64,000 nucleotides of DNA from CAZYTX01 sp964650485 (GTDB taxonomy: Bacteria; RBG-13-61-14; DATKZS01), in assembly GCA_964650485.1 (NCBI GenBank), contig CAZYTX010000009.1, forward strand, positions 1 through 64,000, given 5' to 3'. Both the position numbers and the translations under genes were made by a program. The notes below the pieces were generated by a model. It made no database searches, had not been told where the DNA came from, and saw only the letters and a program-made list of their open reading frames with translations. Of this stretch, positions 33,112 to 41,515 are shown piece by piece (the first letter of the stretch is position 1; every line of letters begins with the position of its first letter).

Positions 33112-33906
33112 CTACTCCCCTTTGAACAGGGGCTTTCGCTTCTCGAAGAAGGAGGCCACCCCTTCCTGGAAGTCGGAGGTCTTGGCCATGCGCACCTGGG
33201 TCTCGCGCTCGTCTCTGGCCTGCTCCTTTGGGGAGCGATCGAGCGCGAGCCGGAGCAGCCGCTTGGTCTCGCGTACTGCAATGGGCGGGCGGGATGCCAG
33301 CTCGGCCGCGAGCTCCATGCTCTTGTCCTCGAGCTCGCTGCTTTTTACCACCCTGTTCACCAGCCCCAAAGACAGGGCCTCGGAGGCTTTTATCTCGCGG
33401 CCGGTGTAGCAGATGTCCGCGGCTGTCCTTGCCCCGGCCAGCCCGGGCAGGAGCACGGTTGCAAGGCCGCCCGGTATCAGGCCCAGCCTTATAAAGGACT
33501 CGCAGAACACCGCGTCCTCGGATGCAACCGCCAGGTCGCAGGCCATGACCAGGTTGAATGCCGCGCCGTAGGCCGCTCCGTGCACCGAGGCTATTATGGG
33601 CTTTTCAATGTTTAGCACGGTCTCCACCGCGGCGTAAACCTCCGCGGTGAGCTCGTCCATGTACCTTCCCGGGTCGCCTTCAAAGCTTTCCCGCATCTCA
33701 CGCAGGTTCCCGCCAGAGCTGAAGGCCCTGCCCGCGCCGCATATGACCGCCACCCTGGCTGAGCCGTCCTGGTCGAACTGGTTCAATGCCGCGCGCAGCT
33801 CGGCCGAGAGCCCGACCCCCAGTGCGTTCAGGTTCTCGGGGTTGTTCAGGGTGATTACCACCACCGAGTTCTCTTTCATGTCTACGTCAAGATATTTATA
33901 TGCCAT
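33112..33906 (-). CDS. Enoyl-CoA hydratase/isomerase family protein with altered active site
   Basis: The fold is clearly crotonase: the oxyanion-hole loop AFSSGGNLREM, then ASVHGAAYGAAFNLVMACD and LGLIPGG. The two glutamates that add water in enoyl-CoA hydratase are missing: the first is Asn in FNLVMACD (normally CELAMACD), the second is Phe at the place of PEI before LGLIPG. It is therefore more likely an isomerase or other crotonase activity than a standard hydratase. Length is 264. It precedes the QueG-like gene on the same strand, 11 bases apart. Confidence 0.82.
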   Translation of the reverse strand: MAYKYLDVDMKENSVVVITLNNPENLNALGVGLSAELRAALNQFDQDGSARVAVICGAGRAFSSGGNLREMRESFEGDPGRYMDELTAEVYAAVETVLNIEKPIIASVHGAAYGAAFNLVMACDLAVASEDAVFCESFIRLGLIPGGLATVLLPGLAGARTAADICYTGREIKASEALSLGLVNRVVKSSELEDKSMELAAELASRPPIAVRETKRLLRLALDRSPKEQARDERETQVRMAKTSDFQEGVASFFEKRKPLFKGE

Positions 33907-33922
33907 GGTATGACCCGGGGGT

Positions 33923-34975
33923 TCACCTTGATTTCATCACTTCCTCGGAGTCGCATATGTTGTCCCTGCCGGTCTCCTTGACCCTGTACATGGCCTGGTC
34001 TGAAAGCCTTATGACGTCGTCCCTGGTGTGGGCCGTTTCCGGGTAGGTGGCCAGGCCGAAGCTGGCGGTGATCTTGAGGTTCAGTCCTTCCTTCTCGAAG
34101 AATACGCTGCTGTTGAGAGACCTCCTGAGCCTTGCGGCCACTTGATGAGCCTCCTCCCTGCTGGTCCGGGGCAGGATGATCACGAACTCGTCTCCGCCGT
34201 AGCGCACTGCCCAGTCCACGGTGCGTATGTTGTGGAGGAGCACCGTGCCCACCTCGCGCAGCAGCCTGGAGCCTATGACGTGCCCGTGCTCGTCGTTCAC
34301 GTACTTGAAGTGGTCCAGGTCCAGGAAGATGACGGAGAAGGAGGTCTTGTCCCTGCTGGCCCGGCTGATCTCCGTCTCCAGCAGGGTGTTCATGTGCCTG
34401 GGGTTATACAGCCCGGTGATGTCGTCAATGATGGTGAGCTCTTTTATCTTCTTTACGTACTTGGCGTTCTCGATGGCCACGGCCATGAAGTCTGCCAGGG
34501 ACTCGAGTATCTCCAGTTGTCCCTGTTCCGAGTTAAGGGAGGCCACGTTCAAAAGCTCGATCACGCCCATGGTGCGGCCCTTGCTGACAAGGGGCACGCA
34601 CACCATGGAGTCGGTCTTGAACCCGCTCTCCTCATCCACCCACTTTGCGAAGCGGGGGTCGCTGTAAGGGTCGGTGATGAGTATGGGCTCGCCCTGCTGC
34701 GCCACCCACCCGGCAATGCCCTCGCCCGGGCGGAGGCGCACGCCTTTTAGCTTGTCCGCGGCGTCGCCCACCACTATTGCGAAGTAAAGCTCCCCGGTCT
34801 CGTCGTCCACCATGAGCAGGGACCAGTCCCTGGGCTGGTAGAGCTTTGCGATGATGTCCATGATCACCCCCAGCACCTGGTCCAGGTCCAGGGTGGAGGT
34901 CAGGGTCTTGCCGATCTCGCGCAGGAGAGCGATGCCGTTTTCGGACTTGTCTATATCGGGGTCCTTTTTGGGCAT
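33923..34975 (-). CDS. GAF-GGDEF diguanylate cyclase
   Basis: The 350-residue protein has an N-terminal GAF sensor (about residues 15-175) and a C-terminal GGDEF domain. GGDEF is intact at residues 260-264, so it should make c-di-GMP from two GTP. An inhibitory site RTVD at 251-254, five residues before GGDEF, predicts product feedback. No membrane helix is present, so it is cytosolic. The PilZ-like protein at 16.5 kb is a possible, unproven reader. Confidence 0.93.
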   Translation of the reverse strand: MPKKDPDIDKSENGIALLREIGKTLTSTLDLDQVLGVIMDIIAKLYQPRDWSLLMVDDETGELYFAIVVGDAADKLKGVRLRPGEGIAGWVAQQGEPILITDPYSDPRFAKWVDEESGFKTDSMVCVPLVSKGRTMGVIELLNVASLNSEQGQLEILESLADFMAVAIENAKYVKKIKELTIIDDITGLYNPRHMNTLLETEISRASRDKTSFSVIFLDLDHFKYVNDEHGHVIGSRLLREVGTVLLHNIRTVDWAVRYGGDEFVIILPRTSREEAHQVAARLRRSLNSSVFFEKEGLNLKITASFGLATYPETAHTRDDVIRLSDQAMYRVKETGRDNICDSEEVMKSR

Positions 34976-35055
34976 GTGTTTTTCACTGTCCCTGTTTTTC
35001 TCTATTTAACAATACACTATGACATTTATCAAATCACTGCTGTGTCTCTCGGCTT

Positions 35056-35072
35056 TTAAACCCGGCAGGCCA
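35056..35072. repeat. 17-base repeat, copy 2
   Basis: Exact second copy of TTAAACCCGGCAGGCCA, first seen at 28455-28471. Here it is 12 bases before a TATAAT at 35085-35090, so it could carry the upstream promoter box or a binding site. Confidence 0.35.
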
Positions 35073-35092
35073 TGATAAAATCCTATAATGAC

Positions 35093-35545
35093 ATGGAGGG
35101 CGAAGAAGGACACAAGGGAAGGGTGATGGCGGTGGACCTGGGCTCCAAGACCATCGGGCTTGCACTGTCCGACCCGAAAAGGATCATAAGCCAGAGCCTT
35201 TGCACCCTGAAGAGGAAGGGATTGCAAGAGGACGTTGAAAGGGTGGCGCGTCTGGCCGAGGAGCACGGTGCGGCCGAGGTGGTTGTGGGCCTTCCCCTGC
35301 ACCTCTCGGGCAAGGAGAGCGAGGGGTCGGCGCGCGCGCGGGGGTTCGCCCGGGGCCTGGAGGCGGAGCTGGGCCTCCCGGTGCATCTCCTGGACGAGTC
35401 CTTGACCACCAGGGAGGCCGAGGCCGTGATGCTCAAGGCCGACCTCTCCCGCAGGAAGAGGAAGCGGGCCAAGGATGGCCTTGCCGCGGCCCTTATACTG
35501 AGGCGTTTCCTTGACCAGGAGGCCGAGGAGGCCGGGGGAGGCTAG
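35093..35545 (+). CDS. ruvX: Putative Holliday junction resolvase / pre-16S rRNA nuclease RuvX (YqgF)
   Basis: RuvX/YqgF has an RNase H-like fold and is thought to act on pre-16S rRNA ends or DNA junctions. The motif VMAVDLGSKTIGLAL, the VVVGLPL strand, LLDESLTT and the C-terminal KDGLAAALIL with catalytic acidic residues are all present. The start is uncertain: ATG 35072, ATG 35093 or ATG 35126; comparison with other family N-termini favours 35093 (150 residues). mltG follows after 2 bases, a frequent pairing in bacteria. Confidence 0.9.
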   Translation: MEGEEGHKGRVMAVDLGSKTIGLALSDPKRIISQSLCTLKRKGLQEDVERVARLAEEHGAAEVVVGLPLHLSGKESEGSARARGFARGLEAELGLPVHLLDESLTTREAEAVMLKADLSRRKRKRAKDGLAAALILRRFLDQEAEEAGGG

Positions 35546-35547
35546 AG

Positions 35548-36606
35548 ATGTCAGAGATTGCCGGAAGGAAGGTGAAGCTAAACAAGGGTCCCCTGCTTTT
35601 GGGGCTGGCCCTGGTGGCAATGGCCGTGCTGGGGCTCGGCGCAGGGGCGTACTTCGACTACACCAGCTACGTAGGCTCGCCCGAGCCCGGCATCAAAGAG
35701 CCGGTGCTGGTGTCCATTGACAGGGGCATGAGCTTCAAGAGCATAACCGACAGGCTCGCGGACAACAAGGTGGTGTCCGAACCCAGGTGGTTCAACATCG
35801 GGGCCTCCATCAAAGGTGTCACTACAAAGGTGCAGGCCGGCGATTACACCTTTAAGCCGGGCATGACCCCCCTGCAGGTGATGGATATGATCACCAGCGG
35901 GGACATAACCATCGTGAAGCTCGTAGTGCCCGAGGGTTACAACATCTTCCGGGTCGGGACCAAGCTGGCCGGGCTGGGCCCGTGGTCAGCGGACGGGTTC
36001 ATCCGGGCCGCGGAGAGCAGGGCCATGGCGGAGGAGTACGGCATACCCGTGGGGACCATGGAAGGGTACCTGTACCCCGCGGCATATAACCTAAAGATGT
36101 CTATGACCGAAGAGGACGTGATAAAAATGATGGCCAGGAAAGCCATGGCACTGAAGACCCCCGACCGGGTGAAAAAGGCGCAGCAAGCCGGACTCACCTG
36201 GCACGAGCTCGTGACCCTGGCTTCCATCGTGCAAAAGGAGACCCGGGTGGACTCCGAGATGCCGAAGATAGCCAGTGTCTTCACCAACAGGCTCGAGCGG
36301 GGCATGTTCCTCCAGTCGGACCCCACCGCAATATACGGCATAAAGCAGATGAGCGACGGCATCACCTCCGAGGACCTGAAGCACAACCACCCCTACAACA
36401 CCTACGTGCACAAGGGCCTCCCGCCCGGGCCCATATGCAACCCCGGAATAAAGGCCATAATGGCGAGCCTCGAACCCGAGGACACGGAATACCTCTACTT
36501 CGTGGCCACCGGAGACGGGGCACACATGTTCTCGAAAACGTATGCTGGCCACAGGAAGAACATAAACCTCTACCGCAGGAACCTGCGCCAGAAGGAAGCT
36601 GAGTGA
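35548..36606 (+). CDS. mltG: Endolytic murein transglycosylase MltG
   Basis: MltG cuts nascent glycan strands at the membrane and ends peptidoglycan polymerisation. The protein has a membrane helix at about residues 16-37, a LysM-like segment, and the YceG domain with EGYLYPAAY, LASIVQKE (catalytic Glu at about residue 231) and the C-terminal signature GLPPGPICNPG. Length 352 is normal. ruvX precedes it by 2 bases, and the two are likely one operon with queE downstream. Confidence 0.95.
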   Translation: MSEIAGRKVKLNKGPLLLGLALVAMAVLGLGAGAYFDYTSYVGSPEPGIKEPVLVSIDRGMSFKSITDRLADNKVVSEPRWFNIGASIKGVTTKVQAGDYTFKPGMTPLQVMDMITSGDITIVKLVVPEGYNIFRVGTKLAGLGPWSADGFIRAAESRAMAEEYGIPVGTMEGYLYPAAYNLKMSMTEEDVIKMMARKAMALKTPDRVKKAQQAGLTWHELVTLASIVQKETRVDSEMPKIASVFTNRLERGMFLQSDPTAIYGIKQMSDGITSEDLKHNHPYNTYVHKGLPPGPICNPGIKAIMASLEPEDTEYLYFVATGDGAHMFSKTYAGHRKNINLYRRNLRQKEAE

Positions 36607-36639
36607 GTTGCGAGGCGTGAGGGGTGAGGTTCGAGGACG

Positions 36640-37314
36640 ATGATATCCGCACCAAAAAGAGCGGGGCCTCAAGGTGCAGTGAAGGTCAAGGAGACATACC
36701 CCGCCATACTGGGCGAGAGCCTTCTCTCCGGCCGCCCCTGCTTCATCATAAGGCTTGCCGGGTGCAACCTCCGCTGCTCCTACTGCGACACCGCCTATGC
36801 ATATGAAGGCGGCAGGAGCATGAAGAAGGACACGCTCATCAAGAGGGCCCGGGAGCACGGGCATGAGGTGGTGCTGGTGACCGGGGGAGAGCCGCTCATG
36901 CAGCCGGACACTATTCCTCTGCTGGCAGAACTCGCGAGGGCCGGCTTCCTTCCGGTGCTGGAGACCAACGGCTCCATGGACATAAGCCGGGTGCCGGGCA
37001 AGGTCCACCTGGTCATGGACATAAAGACGCCCGGCAGCGGCTCGGCCGAGGCCAACATGTGGGAGAACCTGGCCGGCAAGCGACAGCCGGACGAGATCAA
37101 GATGGTGCTATCGGACAGGGAGGACTATGCATGGGCCAGGCGCGAGATCAAAAGGCGCCGGCTGGACGAGCGCTTCCAGGTGACTCTGTCACCGGTCCAC
37201 GGCGGGCTCATCCCCGCGGAGCTTGCAAGATGGATCATGGGTGACAGGCTCGATGTCAGGCTGGGCCTGCAGATACACAAGTACATATTCGGGGCAAAGC
37301 AGAGGAGGACGTGA
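36640..37314 (+). CDS. queE: 7-carboxy-7-deazaguanine synthase
   Basis: QueE is a radical SAM enzyme that converts carboxytetrahydropterin to the 7-deazaguanine core on the way to queuosine. The family cysteine motif CNLRCSYCD replaces the normal CxxxCxxC spacing by a small change typical of QueE, with GES(L)LSGRP before it, and TGGEPLMQ and ETNG follow. The protein has 224 residues from ATG 36640 (GAGG upstream); GTG 36679 is an equally possible start closer to the conserved region. Confidence 0.88.
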   Translation: MISAPKRAGPQGAVKVKETYPAILGESLLSGRPCFIIRLAGCNLRCSYCDTAYAYEGGRSMKKDTLIKRAREHGHEVVLVTGGEPLMQPDTIPLLAELARAGFLPVLETNGSMDISRVPGKVHLVMDIKTPGSGSAEANMWENLAGKRQPDEIKMVLSDREDYAWARREIKRRRLDERFQVTLSPVHGGLIPAELARWIMGDRLDVRLGLQIHKYIFGAKQRRT

Positions 37315-37352
37315 ACGGGGTCAAGGCCCGGAAGAAAAAGAGGAGAGGGATT

Positions 37353-38372
37353 ATGAACAGGGACAGATTTTTTTCAGGCATTCTCGCCGCGGGGCTGTGT
37401 ATAATGTTGTGCGGCCGGGCCGGGGCCGAGCGGCTCTTTATCATTGACGACGACGTGGGCATGCTCAAGGAGGGGGTCCGCGATGCCGGACCGTATCACA
37501 TGCAGTGGGCCCCCATCACCGACCCGGACGGCGGTCTGGAGGTCATCTACGCCCTGCGCGAGCCAAGCATCCAGGTGCTGGGCATCACCTGCACCATGGG
37601 GTGCTCCAGCATGGAGGTGTGCATGAATTCGGTGGACAAGATTAAGGGCCTGCTGGGCGAAGAGGACGTGCCCGTGCTCAAGGGAGCCGAGTCACCTGAA
37701 CAGCTCGGAGAGCCCACCGACGCGGCCCTTTTTATCATCAATCAGGTCATGTCTAATCCCGGCGAGGTCGAGATCGTGGCCACCGCGCCGCTCACTAACA
37801 TCGCAACCGCAGTCATGCTCGAGCCCTGCCTGCCCATGAACTGGAAGGCCCTGCACGTGGGCACGGGCGAGTTCATGGGCGCGCTCGGCGAGCAGTCGGA
37901 CGCGTACCACTTCCGCTATCTCGGCTACGAGGACATGAACATAAACGTGGACCCCGAGGCCGCGGCCTACCTCTTGGAGCGCGGCGGCGACTTTTTCATC
38001 TACCCCAACGAGGTCATGGACGACGCGAGCTTCACGCCCGCGCACCTGCGCGGGCTACGGGATGCCGGCACCCCGCTTTCTTCATGGATCGCGGACGAGA
38101 TAAAGACCCAGCTCTGGCTGGGCGCTGTGTTTGGCAGGCTCGCAGGGTACAAGGGGCTCTACCTGCACGGGGTCATACCGCTGGCGGTTGCCATTGACCC
38201 CGGGCTGGCCCGGCCTCCACAGGAGCTAAAGGTCCAAATGGAGCAAAGGAAGCAGGGAGGCCATGTCTTTGCAAAGTCCGTCGAGCCGGAGACACCCGCC
38301 CGGCCGGTGTACGTGCAACTTGCAAACCCCGAGGTCATAGAGGAGAGGCTTTTGCAAAGGTGCGTGCAGTAG
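37353..38372 (+). CDS. Secreted inosine-uridine nucleoside hydrolase-like protein
   Basis: The 339-residue product starts with a signal peptide (FFSGILAAGLCIMLCGRAGA, cut after AGA). The mature part has the IUNH fold: the strand FIIDDDVG, then VLGITCTMGCSSMEVCMNS, PVLKGAESP and ATAPLTNIATAV. The Ca-binding signature D-x-D-P-G-x-D-D is changed: after DDDVG about 20 extra residues intervene before DPDGGLEV. Secreted location is unusual for the family, where periplasmic members are few. ATG 37353 has an AGGAGAGGG site. Substrate not assigned. Confidence 0.75.
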   Translation: MNRDRFFSGILAAGLCIMLCGRAGAERLFIIDDDVGMLKEGVRDAGPYHMQWAPITDPDGGLEVIYALREPSIQVLGITCTMGCSSMEVCMNSVDKIKGLLGEEDVPVLKGAESPEQLGEPTDAALFIINQVMSNPGEVEIVATAPLTNIATAVMLEPCLPMNWKALHVGTGEFMGALGEQSDAYHFRYLGYEDMNINVDPEAAAYLLERGGDFFIYPNEVMDDASFTPAHLRGLRDAGTPLSSWIADEIKTQLWLGAVFGRLAGYKGLYLHGVIPLAVAIDPGLARPPQELKVQMEQRKQGGHVFAKSVEPETPARPVYVQLANPEVIEERLLQRCVQ

Positions 38373-38447
38373 GGGGCTCATGGGAAAGAGCGTGGCAAAG
38401 GATGTCTGCGGTCTTTCTCAAGGCGTCCGTGACCGGTCCCGGTCGAA

Positions 38448-39500
38448 TCAAAGCAAGCCCCTCTCCTTTGCGATCTTCATGTTCATGTCCACCATGTTCT
38501 CCGGGATGGGGAGGCCCCCTTCCCTGGGCACCAGGGAGATGGCCTCTTCATCGCAGTAGGACACGCACAGCCCGCAGCCGATGCAGCGGGCAGTGTCCAC
38601 GGAATATGTGTCGCCCTCCTGGATGGCTTCCATCTGGCACCTCTCCTCGCAGGTGCCGCAGGCCGAGCAAAGGTCTGGGTCAATTTTCGCCTGGAATGCT
38701 GTCTGCATGTGGTCCGCGGGCCGGTCGAGCTTTTTCAGCCCGCGCAGGAGCCCGCAGCAGCAGCCGCAGCACATGCATATGCTGAGGATCTCCTTGGCGT
38801 TGGTGGTGTTCAGGACCCATGCCTTTTCCTCGCCCATGTTCAAAAGGTCCATGAGCTCGTCCCGGGTTATTTTTCGGGCCAGGCCGTTGTCCATCATGTA
38901 CTGGGCCGCGAGGTCAAAGGTGATGCACTTCTCCTCCGGCCGCTCACAGGGCTCGCCCAACATCTTCTTCTCCTTGGTGCAGATGCATTCCATCACCCCG
39001 ATAAGCTGCTTGTCCGCTACCAGCTCCCGGATGCTGTCGTAGGTGGCGACCGTGGAAGAGCCTTGCAGTGAGGAGTGGATGGGCACGGTGCGGAGCTGCT
39101 TGGTCTTTACCGACTTCATCATCTCGGAGATGTAGGGCAGGTACTCTTCCATGAGCTCGGAGAGCTCGCGGTCAATGGAGCCCAGGTGGAACTCGTAGAT
39201 CCCCACCACGAAGGACACCGCCATGTAGTGGAGCTTATCTCCCAGGCGGGCGCGGTAGATCGAGCCCTGTCTGGCAAGCGCCTCGAGCTTTTGCTCGGCC
39301 TCGGCTTCATCAAGGCCCAGCCTGGGGGCGATGGCCGAGACCGGCTCGGGCATCATGGACAGCTTCATCACTGTCTCGGCCTCCTCGGGCGTGAACAGCT
39401 TCTTAAGGAGCCTGAACTCCACTCCCGAGTCCGTCTCCGGGAAACCGCCCGGCATCCTGTCCAGGAACTCCCTTAACCTTTGGTAGACTTCATCGCTCAT
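38448..39500 (-). CDS. Fe-S protein with winged-helix-like N-terminus
   Basis: The 350 residues include an N-terminal helical region that reads like a winged helix (EEAETVMKLSMMPEPVSAIAPRLGLDEAEAEQKL), a middle Cys group (ECICTKEKKMLGEPCE, CMCCGCCCG), and two C-terminal ferredoxin-type clusters (CSACGTCEERC and CIGCGLCVSYC). Such proteins are common in sulfate-reducing and syntrophic bacteria; their role is not firmly known. ATG 39500 follows GAGGAGG. The gene is convergent with the nucleoside hydrolase gene. Confidence 0.75.
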   Translation of the reverse strand: MSDEVYQRLREFLDRMPGGFPETDSGVEFRLLKKLFTPEEAETVMKLSMMPEPVSAIAPRLGLDEAEAEQKLEALARQGSIYRARLGDKLHYMAVSFVVGIYEFHLGSIDRELSELMEEYLPYISEMMKSVKTKQLRTVPIHSSLQGSSTVATYDSIRELVADKQLIGVMECICTKEKKMLGEPCERPEEKCITFDLAAQYMMDNGLARKITRDELMDLLNMGEEKAWVLNTTNAKEILSICMCCGCCCGLLRGLKKLDRPADHMQTAFQAKIDPDLCSACGTCEERCQMEAIQEGDTYSVDTARCIGCGLCVSYCDEEAISLVPREGGLPIPENMVDMNMKIAKERGLL

Positions 39501-39696
39501 AACGCCTCCTCTTGCTCATCATGCTCCTTGCAGGATTGTACCGCGCTTCCTGGTACATTTCCCGTTCACTCTCCTGTCACTTCAGTCGGAATGAATGAAG
39601 GGGAAATTACGAATGAACGGCCTTTGTGACAAAAGGACAACGAAAGTTTTCGTGTCTTGGCCGTTACAGGCTGGTTCTTTCCAAAGGAGCTTGCGT

Positions 39697-40302
39697 TCAG
39701 TCAAAGGCTTCCCCAGGCTTCCACTGCTCCCACACCTTTCCCGCCAGGTCCGGTCCGGGCTTGAGTGTCTTCTTGCCCGGCTGCCATCCCGAGGGTGTCA
39801 CCTCCCCGGTCTTTACCACGTGCTGGAAGGCCTTGACCTGCCGGATGAGCTCGGACACGTTCCTGCCGACCTCGGGCGTCAACACCTCCATGGCGCGTAT
39901 GACCCCCTCTGGGTCTATTATGAACCTGCCGCGGATGTCCACCCCCGCGGCCTCGTTGTACACCCCGTACACCTTGCCGATCCTGCCGCCCGCGTCCGAG
40001 AGCATGGGGAAGGGGACCCCGCCGTCCACCATCTTGGAGAGCTCCTGCTCCTGCCAGATCTTGTGGGTGAACCGCGAGTCCGTGCTCATTGACAAAACCT
40101 CCACGTCCATGTCCTTTAGCTCTTGGTACTTTACGGCGACCGCCGAAAGCTCGGTCGGTCAGACGAATGTAAAGTCGCCCGGGTAGAAGCAGAGCACCAC
40201 CCACTTGCCCTTGTAGTCCGAGAGCTTCACGTTCTGAAATCCGCCCTCAACGTACGCGCCCGCCTCGAAATCGGGCGCGGGCTGCCCAACCTTAGCCGTC
40301 AT
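39697..40302 (-). CDS. prxU: Selenocysteine-containing peroxiredoxin (in-frame UGA at residue 48)
   Basis: The frame reads through a TGA at 40161-40159. On both sides the sequence is a peroxiredoxin: FYPGDFTFV before it and PTELSAVAV after it, so the TGA stands exactly where the peroxidatic Cys of AhpC/Prx proteins lies (FTFVCPTE). Immediately after the TGA a SECIS-like hairpin is present. The protein would have 201 residues with Sec48. No Cys is found after Sec48; the usual resolving position reads EVTPSGW instead of EVCP, so it is a one-Sec type. ATG 40302 has AAAGGAGG upstream; ATG 40410, with GGAGG upstream, would add 36 residues including Cys8. Confidence 0.9.
40134..40158 (-). promoter_or_regulatory. 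SECIS-like hairpin downstream of the UGA
   Basis: Reading the mRNA, bases 14-25 after the UGA can form CGGC-GGUC-GCCG, a 4-base-pair stem with a GGUC loop at bases 18-21. This is the distance and loop type expected for bacterial SECIS elements read by SelB. An alternative longer stem (GACCG with CGGUC, inner CCGA with UCGG) also exists. The element lies within the coding sequence, as in other bacteria. Confidence 0.65.
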
Positions 40303-40618
40303 CTCAACCTCCTTTGCCTCGCGGGTTTCTCCTTGCGCGGGCCTGTCCTCGTCTTCGGAAAGCACGGGGCCTGCGGCCTCCTCAACGCATCCGTCCTTTG
40401 GCTCTGTCATATCCCGCCTCCGGTTTAAAAGTGATGATGGTATTTTCCCGCCGTCACCCTGATGCCTGATAATATGCTGCTTATTTTTACAAAGTCAACA
40501 GGCTGCGGATAAAGGTTTGACATTTGGGGAAGCGGCTTTTAGAATTCAAGCGGTAGTACGAGTTTTTTTGTCCTGCAAGCCATCAAATTAACGGGCGTAT
40601 CCCGGAAGGAGGAGTAAG

Positions 40619-41515
40619 ATGTCGGCAGAGATTGTCAGCGGCAAGGAAGTGGCCGCCAAGATGCGCGAGGAGATGAAGGACGAGACGGCCGAGCTGAAAG
40701 ACAAGCACGGTGTGACCCCCGGCCTGGCGGTGGTGCTGGTGGGCGAGGACCCGGCCTCCCAGGTGTACGTGAAGAACAAGGTCAAGACCTGCGGCGAGCT
40801 GGAGATCAACTCGCTGGAGTACAGGAAGCCGGCGGACTTTCCCGAGGACGAGCTCCTGAAGCTGGTGGACGAGCTCAACAAGGACGACAAGGTTGACGGC
40901 ATACTGGTGCAGCTCCCGCTTCCAAAGCACATTGACGACCAGAAGGTGCTGCTCGCCATTGACCCTGCAAAGGACGTGGACGGGTTCCACCCCATAAACG
41001 TGGGCAAGCTCATGATAGGGGAGGCCGACTTCCTTCCCTGCACGCCACACGGGTGCATCGAGCTCTTGAAGCGCTCGGGCACCGAGACCTCGGGAGCAGA
41101 GGTGGTGGTTGTGGGACGCTCGAACATAGTTGGAAAGCCGGTTGCCATGATGCTGGTGCAGAAGGCCGAGGGCGCCAACGCCACCGTGACCATAATCCAT
41201 ACCCGGACCAAGGACATGAACTTCCACACAAAGCGGGCGGACGTGCTCATAGTGGCCGCGGGCGTGCCCGAGTTCGTAAAGGGCGAGCAGATAAAACCGG
41301 GGGCCACCGTGATTGACGTGGGGGTGAACAGGATTGATAACCCCGACCCCAACGCGGAGAAGAAGACCAAGCTGGTGGGCGACGTGCACTTCGACTCGGC
41401 AAAGGAGGTGGCAGGGAAGATCACCCCCGTGCCCGGAGGGGTGGGCCCCATGACCATCACCATGCTGATGAAGAACACCATCAGGGCGGCAAAGCTGCAC
41501 CACAACATAAACTAG
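40619..41515 (+). CDS. folD: Bifunctional methylene-THF dehydrogenase / methenyl-THF cyclohydrolase
   Basis: FolD interconverts methylene-, methenyl- and formyl-THF, two steps of the methyl branch of the Wood-Ljungdahl pathway. The 298-residue protein has the family motifs VGEDPASQVYVKNK (with the catalytic Lys), VDGILVQLPLP, VVVGRSNIVGKPVA for NAD(P) binding, and TPVPGGVGPMT near the end. Start ATG 40619 has AAGGAGGAG upstream. The NuoEFG-like genes follow after a 315-base gap, so the C1 genes are clustered but not necessarily in one transcript. Confidence 0.97.
   Translation: MSAEIVSGKEVAAKMREEMKDETAELKDKHGVTPGLAVVLVGEDPASQVYVKNKVKTCGELEINSLEYRKPADFPEDELLKLVDELNKDDKVDGILVQLPLPKHIDDQKVLLAIDPAKDVDGFHPINVGKLMIGEADFLPCTPHGCIELLKRSGTETSGAEVVVVGRSNIVGKPVAMMLVQKAEGANATVTIIHTRTKDMNFHTKRADVLIVAAGVPEFVKGEQIKPGATVIDVGVNRIDNPDPNAEKKTKLVGDVHFDSAKEVAGKITPVPGGVGPMTITMLMKNTIRAAKLHHNIN

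Noticed and set aside
39697..40410. Peroxiredoxin as a pseudogene with a nonsense mutation
   Set aside because: The stop is TGA, both parts are in the same phase, it falls exactly on the catalytic Cys codon, and a SECIS-like stem follows. Selenocysteine explains all of this better.
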